This document shows, piece by piece, positions 1 to 5,881 of a stretch of 8,046 bases of DNA. A program made the translations under genes and the position numbers. The stretch spans positions 1-8,046 of the forward strand of contig JBCDCZ010000211.1 of the NCBI GenBank assembly GCA_039180865.1, read 5' to 3'. Origin of the DNA: JBCDCU01 sp039180865. GTDB taxonomy: Bacteria > Pseudomonadota > Alphaproteobacteria > Rhizobiales > JACESI01. Below the pieces are notes generated by a model. That model was not told the origin of the DNA. It searched no databases and saw nothing but the letters and a program-made list of their open reading frames with translations. How positions within the stretch are numbered: the stretch's first letter is position 1; every line of letters begins with the position of its first letter.

Positions 1-1207
1 CCGCACGGTCGTCGTCTTCGTTCTGGGCGAGCGGCAAACCGCCGAACCGCCCGAAATAGCCCGTATCGCCCGAGGCCAGACCATGCTTCAGGTCGTCAGG
101 TAGACCAACGTCCAGCGCGGGCTCGGTCTCTTCCGTTGTCAGCGCATGGTCTGCCGCGAGCCGGAATGCCAAGGGAGTTGTGAGCTGTGCGGCTGGCGCG
201 GTTTCAATCCATGATCCGTTGCGCTCATCGACCGCGTCTTGCGGCGGATCGAATTCACGCAACCAGACACGTAATTTCGGCCAAGGCGGAGACACAGGCG
301 CAGCCGGATCCGGCTTCAACCAATGCTCCCACCATTCCAGCGCCACCTGCTGAAATCCGATAGCGGGCCCAGGATGACCGTGATCTGGATAATGATGCCC
401 CCAAGGCCCGACAATGCCCCATACTCTGTCAGGACAGGCATCCACAAGCGACATCACCGAATTGGAATAGCGATCGGACCAGCCTCCGATGGAAAGGACC
501 GGGCAACCAATCCGGTTGGCCTCCCGCTTGATAGAGCCATGCCGCCAATAGGTGCCGCGCGCTTCTTCGCGCACCCATTCTTCTACCGGAAACGTCAGCG
601 CTTCCAATCGGTCGCGCCAACGGTCGTACCAGTCAGCACCGCTTTCCGGCGTGGGTGGGAGCGCAAGAATGGCCGGAAAGGTCGCACCCCATTCGAATGT
701 GTCGGTGATCAGGCAACCGCCCTTATGGTGGATATCGTCCTCGTAGCGGTCGTGGGTCGCACAAACCGCAATGATTGCCTTCAGGGCTTTTGGCGGATCA
801 AGGCATGCCTGCAAGCTGGCGGTGCCGCCCCACGACGTGCCGAACATCCCGACATGCCCGTTGCACCAGTCTTGCGCCGCGATCCAGTCAATCACATGGC
901 GGGCATCCGACAGCTCGTTCGGTGCATACATATCCGGCATGACACCTTCGCTGTCACCGGACCCCCGCATATCCACTCGCAGGCTGACATAGCCGTTTTC
1001 AGCAAGATACGGATGATTGCGCTCGTCCCGGGCGCGGACCAAATCGGCTTTCCGATAAGGAATGTACTCAAAGATCGCCGGCACACCGTCCCGCGGCAGT
1101 TGTGCAGGCATCCAGATGCGGGCCGCGAGCCGCACCCCATCCGGCATCGGGATCCAAACGTGTTCAATCGTGCGGATCGTGGCCGGTGCATTCATGTGTT
1201 CGTTCAT
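1..1207 (-). CDS. CocE/NonD-type S15 serine hydrolase (C-terminus outside window)
   Basis: An alpha/beta hydrolase of the CocE/NonD (X-Pro dipeptidyl-peptidase-like, S15) family, which cleaves ester or amide bonds. The 402 visible residues include the nucleophile elbow GTSWGG (Ser125), the acid in GGWSDRYSN (Asp245) and the His in GPWGHH (His271), so the catalytic triad is complete. RGSGDSEG near residues 81-88 is also typical. From about residue 330 the C-terminal jelly-roll domain begins and is cut by the window edge; family members are usually 550-700 residues. There is no obvious signal peptide, so it is probably cytoplasmic. The start is ATG 1207, with a GAGG 12 bases upstream; GTG 1210, in frame with 9-base spacing, is equally possible, and ATG 1195 is a third option. 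It follows the binding-protein gene by about 70 bases and is probably co-transcribed, suggesting it acts on the imported compound. The exact substrate is unknown. Confidence 0.9.
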   Translation of the reverse strand, partial: MNEHMNAPATIRTIEHVWIPMPDGVRLAARIWMPAQLPRDGVPAIFEYIPYRKADLVRARDERNHPYLAENGYVSLRVDMRGSGDSEGVMPDMYAPNELSDARHVIDWIAAQDWCNGHVGMFGTSWGGTASLQACLDPPKALKAIIAVCATHDRYEDDIHHKGGCLITDTFEWGATFPAILALPPTPESGADWYDRWRDRLEALTFPVEEWVREEARGTYWRHGSIKREANRIGCPVLSIGGWSDRYSNSVMSLVDACPDRVWGIVGPWGHHYPDHGHPGPAIGFQQVALEWWEHWLKPDPAAPVSPPWPKLRVWLREFDPPQDAVDERNGSWIETAPAAQLTTPLAFRLAADHALTTEETEPALDVGLPDDLKHGLASGDTGYFGRFGGLPLAQNEDDDRA

Positions 1208-1237
1208 CACATGTGCTTGCCTCAGCTAACACGGCTT

Positions 1238-1264
1238 GTCCATCGGACGCATCTGCCGACGGAC
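1238..1264 (-). promoter_or_regulatory. Intercistronic stem-loop between binding-protein and hydrolase genes
   Basis: The arms GTCCATCGG (1238-1246) and CCGACGGAC (1256-1264) pair over 9 bp, with one G-T wobble in the minus-strand RNA, around a 9-base loop. The stem lies 17 bases past the binding-protein stop and 31 bases before the hydrolase start. No T-run follows it, so it is not a standard intrinsic terminator. By analogy with binding-protein operons such as malEFG, it could protect the upstream message from 3' decay and give more binding protein than hydrolase. The pairing is seen in the sequence; the function is inferred. Confidence 0.5.
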
Positions 1265-1280
1265 CTGAAGCATAAGTATA

Positions 1281-2867
1281 TCAGGCAAACCACCAGCGGC
1301 GTTGCAGGCGGCTATCATCCATCCTGCGGCTCACGCCGACCGGACCATGCGCGACCTTATCGGAATGGCCAATCAGGATATTGGCAAAGGCAAACACCGA
1401 AGTGCCGCTTTCCTCCCAGAAGATGCGTTGCGCCTCGTGATACATGTCGCGGCGCTTCACTTCATCGGCCTCCGCACGGGCCGAAACCAGAAGATTATCA
1501 AACGTCCCGTTGCGAAACGCGCTGGAATTCCAGTCACTGTCGGACACATAGGTGGAGCTGAGCATCCAGTCGACTGTCGGCCGGCCGTTCCAATAGACCA
1601 TGCACCATGGCACCTTGAGCCAGACTTCGGACCAATAGCCGTCCGCAGGGCGCCGATCCACTTCAACATTGATGTTGGCATTCGCCATAGAGGCTTGCAT
1701 CAGAACGGCCGCGTCAACCGCTCCACCGAAGGCACCATCGGAGGTCGAAAGCTTCAGATCAATCGAGTCCAGACCGGCTTGCTTGAGGTGAAACTTCGCT
1801 TTGTCGGGGTCATATTCGCGTTGTTCCAACTGGTCGTTATAAAATTGCTGACCTTTACCGATTGGAAGATCGTTGCCGACCGTGCCGTAGCCGGACAGCA
1901 CCTTGTAGACGATCTCCTGCCGGTTGATACCCCATTTCACCGCGTTTCTAAGGTGGCTGTTCGTGAACGGGTCCATATCTGCGCGCATATCACAGGTGTA
2001 GTGTTGCGTAGCCGACACCTGCACAAGCTCAAACCCAGGAGCATTCGCAAGCCGTCCGGCGGTTTTGGTTTCCGGCGATCCGATGGCGTGCAGCGTGTTG
2101 GATAAGAGCCCCGACATACGCGCACCCGGATCGCTGATGTTCAGAAGTTCCACATCGTCGAAGTGCCCCTGATCGTCTCGATAGAAGTTGGCGAATTTCC
2201 GGCCAAGGAACCGCACGCCGGGCTGATAATCCTCTTTCACATAAGGGCCTGTGCCGACTGCCGCGCCCCAGTCCTCTGTACCCTCTTGACCGATAATAAG
2301 GGCGAACGCCGACAGATGCGTGGGGAGGTCGAAATTGACCTCTTTCTGCTTGATGATCACCGTATCCGGGCCATCCGCGCGCAGCTCCTCAAAATTCTGC
2401 ACGACCTGCTGCGCTTCAGCGGCGCGGTTGTTCTCACTCAGATGTTGTTTGAGCGACCACACCACATCCTCTGCGGTGAGTGTTTTGCCATCGTGAAACT
2501 CTACGCCCCTGCGCAATTTAATCGCCCAGGTACCGTCGGCATTTCCCTCCCAGCTTTCGGCAAGGCTTGGCTGCGGCGTGCCGTTTTCGTCAATCTCAGT
2601 CAAAGTGTCGAAGCTCGACAGAATAGACATGGTTGGATGATCCGCCCCGGCCATTTCCAACGGGTTGAATGTGTCGGTTGTGGCACCGCCATCTGCCCCT
2701 GCTTTGAGCGATCCGCCCTTCTTCGGTGTCAATGCATTGGCTTTTGACCAAAAGGCGCCTGCCATGGCGACAGACAGGCCCGCGGTTGCAGCACTCCGCA
2801 TGAAATCACGCCGTGACATGCCGGATCTAACACGCTGTTCAAGCGTCGCCAGTTTGCGATCTTCCAT
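1281..2867 (-). CDS. ABC transporter substrate-binding protein, family 5 (peptide type), Tat-exported
   Basis: A periplasmic solute-binding protein of the DppA/OppA (SBP_bac_5) family that captures a peptide-like or similar solute for an ABC importer. The 528 residues are normal for the family. The N-terminus carries a twin-arginine signal, SRRDFMR at residues 18-24, then a hydrophobic stretch and a likely cleavage site after Ala-Asn-Ala (residue 45), so it is exported folded by Tat. Family features include the N-terminal FDTLTEID segment, the WEGNADGTWAIKLRRGVEFHDG block, TAEDVVWSL, and GTGPY; the end in RRWWFA is also typical. The start is set by a strong GGGAGGA ribosome-binding site (2875-2881) 7 bases before ATG. 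It is divergent from the XRE-cupin regulator and upstream of the S15 hydrolase. Its permease and ATPase genes are not in this window. The ligand cannot be read from sequence; a peptide or modified amino acid is inferred from the family and the hydrolase neighbour. Confidence 0.93.
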   Translation of the reverse strand: MEDRKLATLEQRVRSGMSRRDFMRSAATAGLSVAMAGAFWSKANALTPKKGGSLKAGADGGATTDTFNPLEMAGADHPTMSILSSFDTLTEIDENGTPQPSLAESWEGNADGTWAIKLRRGVEFHDGKTLTAEDVVWSLKQHLSENNRAAEAQQVVQNFEELRADGPDTVIIKQKEVNFDLPTHLSAFALIIGQEGTEDWGAAVGTGPYVKEDYQPGVRFLGRKFANFYRDDQGHFDDVELLNISDPGARMSGLLSNTLHAIGSPETKTAGRLANAPGFELVQVSATQHYTCDMRADMDPFTNSHLRNAVKWGINRQEIVYKVLSGYGTVGNDLPIGKGQQFYNDQLEQREYDPDKAKFHLKQAGLDSIDLKLSTSDGAFGGAVDAAVLMQASMANANINVEVDRRPADGYWSEVWLKVPWCMVYWNGRPTVDWMLSSTYVSDSDWNSSAFRNGTFDNLLVSARAEADEVKRRDMYHEAQRIFWEESGTSVFAFANILIGHSDKVAHGPVGVSRRMDDSRLQRRWWFA

Positions 2868-2955
2868 GGTGTTTTCCTCCCTGGTCGGCGCTTTCAGCCC
2901 ATGAAGTCTGGTGCGTACCGATCTTCCCCATCTTTACGATCATAATTCCAATGAT

Positions 2956-2982
2956 ATAAGAATTTTGCAAGATTTTTCTTAT
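2956..2982. promoter_or_regulatory. Candidate operator: ATAAGAA-N13-TTCTTAT dyad
   Basis: A perfect 7-bp inverted repeat (ATAAGAA at 2956-2962, TTCTTAT at 2976-2982) sits in the AT-rich divergent space between the binding-protein gene and the XRE-cupin gene. CAATGA flanks it at 2949-2954 on the left and again at 2984-2989 on the right. The arm centres are 20 bases apart, about two helical turns, which suits a dimeric helix-turn-helix protein. The adjacent XRE-cupin protein is the obvious candidate binder. TTGCAA (2965-2970, also read as TTGCAA on the minus strand) could serve as a -35 element, but no well-spaced -10 is convincing. Confidence 0.4.
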
Positions 2983-2983
2983 T

Positions 2984-3001
2984 CAATGACTATTTTCATT
3001 G
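2984..3001. promoter_or_regulatory. Candidate operator: CAATGA-N6-TCATTG dyad
   Basis: A perfect 6-bp inverted repeat (2984-2989 and 2996-3001) begins two bases to the right of the first dyad. A third copy of CAATGA lies at 2949-2954, so this hexamer occurs three times in 53 bases. It is about 58 bases before the regulator start codon, a good position for autoregulation. The surrounding sequence is strongly AT-rich compared with the genes. Binding by the neighbouring regulator is inferred. Confidence 0.4.
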
Positions 3002-3059
3002 TTTATTCTAATCATCGACCAGCCACGCGCGAGTAGAGACGAAAGAGCCTGACAATCCA

Positions 3060-3734
3060 ATGAGCAAGAAACCCGTCGTCCACGCCATGCCAAAAAGCCT
3101 GTTGTCCGTGAGCTCGGAAATCCGGCAACTCAGAAAGGCACGGCAGATGACATTGAAGGAGCTCAGCAATGCCAGCGGCGTGTCTCTCAGCCATTTGAGC
3201 GCGATCGAGCGGGGAACGGCGCAACCTTCAATGGATGCGCTCGGCAGCGTCGCCGACGCATTGTCGGTGACACCCGACTGGTTCTTTGCTCGCCGGTCCG
3301 GCGCCGGGCCAATGGAACAGGCTTGCGTTGTCCGCGCCCAAAACCGCCGCAATCTGAACTCTCTCTATCAGCAGGATGTGCGGGAGCTCGGCTATACCGA
3401 TGCGCTCTTATCCAGTTCGATTGGTGGCAACTTCTACATGGGGATGACGGTCTATGAGCCCGCCTCCGATCAATACGAAGATGCACTCCTAAAACATAAG
3501 GGCGAAGTGCATGCCTTCCTGATCGAAGGCGAACTGGAGGTGCGGATTGGCGATGAGGTGATCGTCTTGCACGAGGGCGACAGTTACAGTTGCGATGCCA
3601 GCATCCCGCATCGCGCCTACAATCGGTCGAACAGAGCAGCGCGTGTCATCTGGGCCATTTCTCCAGTCGTCATTCCGAAGGATGTGCTGCACGGCAAAAC
3701 GGACGACGACGAGATCGCAGAAGCCAAACCATGA
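3060..3734 (+). CDS. XRE-family transcriptional regulator with C-terminal cupin sensor domain
   Basis: A 224-residue DNA-binding regulator. An XRE-type helix-turn-helix occupies about residues 18-75, with the core TLKELSNASGVSLSHLSAIERG at 31-52. A cupin_2 domain occupies about 143-200, with HKGEVHAFLIEGELEVRIGD (146-165) and a second motif ending in IPHRAYN (182-188). Such HTH-cupin proteins (PuuR-like architecture) sense small molecules and usually control a neighbouring catabolic or transport operon. The gene is divergent from the binding-protein gene, and paired dyads lie between them, so it probably controls that operon and itself. The start at 3060 has only a weak purine stretch (AAAGAG) about 13 bases upstream; Met10 at 3087 has no better site, so 3060 is kept. 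It converges with the amidohydrolase gene across 77 bases. The inducer is unknown. Confidence 0.93.
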   Translation: MSKKPVVHAMPKSLLSVSSEIRQLRKARQMTLKELSNASGVSLSHLSAIERGTAQPSMDALGSVADALSVTPDWFFARRSGAGPMEQACVVRAQNRRNLNSLYQQDVRELGYTDALLSSSIGGNFYMGMTVYEPASDQYEDALLKHKGEVHAFLIEGELEVRIGDEVIVLHEGDSYSCDASIPHRAYNRSNRAARVIWAISPVVIPKDVLHGKTDDDEIAEAKP

Positions 3735-3781
3735 GCAGTGCCCGCTTGCAAACCAGCAGACCAACCGGACGCCCAACGCAA

Positions 3782-3817
3782 TCAATGGGGACGCGTTCAA
3801 TGCGGACGCGTTCAGTG
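3782..3817. repeat. Short tandem repeat, 15-bp unit, about 2.4 copies
   Basis: TCAATGGGGACGCGT (3782-3796) is followed directly by TCAATGCGGACGCGT (3797-3811), differing at one of 15 positions. A degenerate partial third copy (TCAGTG, 3812-3817) covers the last sense codon and stop codon of the amidohydrolase gene. It sits in the convergent space between two gene ends. No clear intrinsic terminator was seen in this gap. The repeat probably arose by slippage; no function is evident. Confidence 0.75.
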
Positions 3818-5140
3818 AGGTAGGGCCTCCTGAAAGAGGATAGGTTGTCCTTTGGATGGGGTGACCAATTCGCCTTCCCACATCACTCTGTTCCCCCGCA
3901 CAATCGTGCCAACAGGCCAGCCGGTTACTGTCACGCCATCGTAAGGCGTCCAGCCGACGCGCGAGGCAACCCAGTCATTCGTGATCGTTTCCTGTCGCTT
4001 CAAATCCACAATGGTGAGATCCGCATCGTAGCCGGTCGCAATGCGGCCCTTTCTCACAATCCCGAAGAGGCGGTTCGGTCCAGCACTCGTCATATCGACG
4101 AAGCGGGTAAGGCTAAGCTTTCCGGCATTTACATGGTTGAGCATGATTGGGACCAGCGTCTGGACGCCCGTCATACCGGCATGACTTTCCGGATAAGGAT
4201 GTTCTTTTTCTTCGCGCGTGTGCGGGGCGTGGTCTGAGCCGAGGATATCGGCCACACCATTGTAAACGCCCATCCAGATCCGTTCCCGGTGATCCTTGTC
4301 GCGCACAGGTGGGTTCATCTGGGCATAGGTGCCAAGGCGTTTGTAGGCGGTCTCATCAAGCGTCAGATGGTGGGGCGTGACCTCCACGCTCGCCACATCC
4401 TTATGGTCTGCGAGATAGGCGATCTCGTCGCCGGTGGAAATGTGAAGAACGTGGATGCGTTTGCCGGTCTTGCGGGCAAGCGATACCAAACGTTTGGTGC
4501 AATGGAGGGCGACTTCAGGCGAGCGCCAGACCGGGTGGCTCGACGGATCGCCCGGCACGCGCAGATCCTTGCGCTCTTCCAGCATATATTCATCTTCACT
4601 GTGGAACGCGGCCCGGCGGCTGATCGCGCTCAGGATTGCTTCCACGCCCGCATCATCCGGAACAAGCAGCGATCCGGTGGATGAGCCCATGAACACTTTC
4701 ACACCCGCACAGCCGGGTAGCTTTTCAAGAACCGGGAGTTCCGACACATTTTCATGGGTCCCGCCGATAAAGAACGCAAAGTCGCAGTGCATCCGGTCGG
4801 TTGCTGCTACAATCTTTGCGTCGAACGTCTCGCGCGTTGTCGTCAATGGATTGGTGTTCGGCATTTCGAAAACGCCTGTCACACCACCCATGACGGCACT
4901 TCGAGACCCGCTTTCAAGATCTTCTTTATGCGTGAGGCCCGGTTCGCGAAAATGAACTTGTGTGTCGATGACGCCGGGCAGGATGTGCAGGCCTTTACAG
5001 TCGACCACATCGTCAGCCGTCGCGGCACCAAGATCTCCAAAATCCGCGATGCGGCCATCCACCACCCCGATATCTGCCTCACCAAAGCCGTCCTGATTGA
5101 CGACGGTGCCGTTCTTGAAGATCACATCATAATGCGCCAT
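3812..5140 (-). CDS. Dihydroorotase-like cyclic amidohydrolase with variant metal site
   Basis: A 442-residue metal-dependent amidohydrolase (COG0044 dihydroorotase/allantoinase/hydantoinase group), expected to open a cyclic amide ring. Family marks: DTQVHFREPG (59-68), MPNTNP (93-98), GVKVFMGSSTG (146-156) with Lys148 in the position of the carbamylated metal-bridging Lys, AFHSED (178-183), HVLHIS (230-235) and GSDHAPH (301-307). Arg65 and Asn95 fit substrate binding in dihydroorotases. The first His of H-x-H is replaced by Gln61, so metal binding may differ from the classical enzyme. I recall proteins with the same DTQVHFREPG motif annotated as dihydroorotase in other alphaproteobacteria. 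Start ATG 5140 is chosen because AGAGGTG (5148-5154) lies at good spacing; an in-frame ATG at 5197 would add 19 atypical residues. Whether it serves pyrimidine synthesis or catabolism is unclear; no other pyr gene is present, and the neighbouring uptake genes favour catabolism. Confidence 0.88.
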   Translation of the reverse strand: MAHYDVIFKNGTVVNQDGFGEADIGVVDGRIADFGDLGAATADDVVDCKGLHILPGVIDTQVHFREPGLTHKEDLESGSRSAVMGGVTGVFEMPNTNPLTTTRETFDAKIVAATDRMHCDFAFFIGGTHENVSELPVLEKLPGCAGVKVFMGSSTGSLLVPDDAGVEAILSAISRRAAFHSEDEYMLEERKDLRVPGDPSSHPVWRSPEVALHCTKRLVSLARKTGKRIHVLHISTGDEIAYLADHKDVASVEVTPHHLTLDETAYKRLGTYAQMNPPVRDKDHRERIWMGVYNGVADILGSDHAPHTREEKEHPYPESHAGMTGVQTLVPIMLNHVNAGKLSLTRFVDMTSAGPNRLFGIVRKGRIATGYDADLTIVDLKRQETITNDWVASRVGWTPYDGVTVTGWPVGTIVRGNRVMWEGELVTPSKGQPILFQEALPH

Positions 5141-5262
5141 GCTTTCCCACCTCTTCTCATCTGCCTCCGTCTTACAAACGGCAGCCATGACAAACAATAG
5201 GGATCCCGCACTGATGTGCGCGCTCAGTTTGTGGCCGCTACGCTCTTAAAGCGGAAACCGGC

Positions 5263-5526
5263 TCAGAGGAATTTCGTAATGAGCTTGAACTCATCGATGG
5301 TCTTGTCATGAGACCCAGGCTCTTGCACCGTCTCTGCCAGACAATGGTCGATGTGATCGTGGATCAGGCGGGTTTTTGCCGATCTGATGGCGCTCTCCAC
5401 CGCAGCGAGTTGTTGCGCGATGTCAGCGCAACTGCGCTCATCTTCCATCATGTCGATCGTTTTCTTCAAGTGGCCGTTCGCCACTTTCAGACGTTTGATA
5501 ATACCTGCATGGGAGGCATGCTTCAT
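5263..5526 (-). CDS. Metal-sensing repressor of the CsoR/RcnR/FrmR family
   Basis: An 87-residue, all-helical DUF156 protein; members bind operator DNA as tetramers and release it on binding Cu(I), Ni(II)/Co(II), formaldehyde or sulfane sulfur. AQQLAAVESAIRSAK (37-51) and LIHDHIDHCL (54-63) are the family core. Cys33, His58 and Cys62 have the same spacing (+25, +29) as the Cys-His-Cys copper site of CsoR. Extra His at 3, 6, 19, 56 and 61 leave nickel/cobalt sensing (NreA/DmeR/RcnR-like) possible. The start at 5526 has AAGG 10 bases upstream. No metal efflux gene is in the window, so the regulated target is either outside it, the gene itself, or a neighbour. The amidohydrolase start lies 122 bases downstream on the same strand; those bases show no strong terminator, only a 5-bp CCGCT/AGCGG stem without a T-run, so read-through is possible. 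Confidence 0.9.
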   Translation of the reverse strand: MKHASHAGIIKRLKVANGHLKKTIDMMEDERSCADIAQQLAAVESAIRSAKTRLIHDHIDHCLAETVQEPGSHDKTIDEFKLITKFL

Positions 5527-5572
5527 AGAGGTTTTGCCTTGTCAGACCGCAGCTATTCTTCACCGCCCTGCA

Positions 5573-5601
5573 TTCCTAGACCCAGGGTGCGAACTAATCA
5601 A
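5573..5601 (-). promoter_or_regulatory. Candidate promoter/operator of the metal-sensing repressor
   Basis: On the minus strand TTGATT (5596-5601) and TAGGAA (5573-5578) are 17 bases apart, giving a weak sigma-70-like promoter with a transcript start about 40 bases before the ATG. Inside the spacer lies the palindrome ACCCAGGGT (5580-5588). Operators of this repressor family contain short G/C tracts flanked by A/T, so the palindrome is a plausible autoregulatory site. The -10 match is poor, and the assignment is inference. Confidence 0.3.
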
Positions 5602-5745
5602 TCAGATTACCGTTTTGGCTAGGAATTGGAAGAACTTAATCAGCCGCAGCGCGTCAGCGATTGCGCCGTTGCTCGCATGATTTTTCGCTTTAGTCCATCT
5701 CCTCCCGCGTCCGTTAAACTTCTGAATTGCATCGAGTTTATTTCT

Positions 5746-5760
5746 TGAGTAAAAAACTCA
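5746..5760. promoter_or_regulatory. Candidate iron-responsive operator (IRO/RirA-type box)
   Basis: TGAGTAAAAAACTCA is a perfect palindrome with 5-bp arms that fits the TGA-N9-TCA pattern described for the RirA iron-responsive operator in rhizobia. TATAAA follows directly (5761-5766), so a bound protein would overlap the likely promoter of the ABC genes. It lies 121 bases before the ABC start chosen here. The palindrome is seen; identification as an iron box depends on the organism having RirA and the ABC pair handling iron. Confidence 0.45.
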
Positions 5761-5783
5761 TATAAACGTTCGGGGGTAATTCG

Positions 5784-5867
5784 ATGGGCCACCCACCCCT
5801 CCAGGGTATGTTGCCATGTCAGTTCTCCCGTCCCGTTCGCCTTGTCGTGCCTTGCTCAAGTGATTGA
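5784..5867 (+). CDS. Possible 27-codon leader ORF before the ABC gene
   Basis: A short frame opens at ATG 5784, 7 bases after a GGGGG run, and ends at TGA 5865-5867, 14 bases before the GTG start of the ABC gene. Its stop overlaps an in-frame TTG (5864) of the ABC gene. The peptide (starts MGHPPLQG, ends VVPCSSD) has no recognised family, membrane segment or run of regulatory codons. It may be a chance frame; translational coupling to the ABC gene is possible. Confidence 0.15.
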   Translation: MGHPPLQGMLPCQFSRPVRLVVPCSSD

Positions 5868-5881
5868 ACTGGAGACCGGTT

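Larger units (their letters stand above)
5527..5881. other. Divergent intergenic region, regulatory, no clear gene
   Basis: About 355 bases separate the minus-strand metal-sensing repressor from the plus-strand ABC gene. It must hold promoters for both. Seen inside: a C3-N-G3 palindrome near the repressor, an AT-rich segment with a TGA-N9-TCA palindrome near 5746-5760, a TATAAA at 5761-5766, and a possible 27-codon leader frame from 5784. The stretch about 5605-5720 shows nothing I can name, and no tRNA or other RNA gene was recognised. Confidence 0.6.

Noticed and set aside
323..1561. Long 412-codon open frame on the plus strand
   Set aside because: It is antisense to the S15 hydrolase and the end of the binding-protein gene, both of which have clear family motifs. 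The predicted product is rich in Arg, His and Pro and resembles no family, as expected of a GC-driven shadow frame.
1302..2105. 267-codon plus-strand frame
   Set aside because: It lies wholly inside the binding-protein gene on the opposite strand and has no recognisable domain.
5141..5197. N-terminal extension of the amidohydrolase to ATG 5197
   Set aside because: The 19 extra residues are not like the family N-terminus, and a good ribosome-binding site sits just before ATG 5140.
5234..5254. CCGCT/AGCGG hairpin after the metal-sensing repressor as a terminator
   Set aside because: The stem is only 5 bp with a long loop and no T-run follows on the minus strand.
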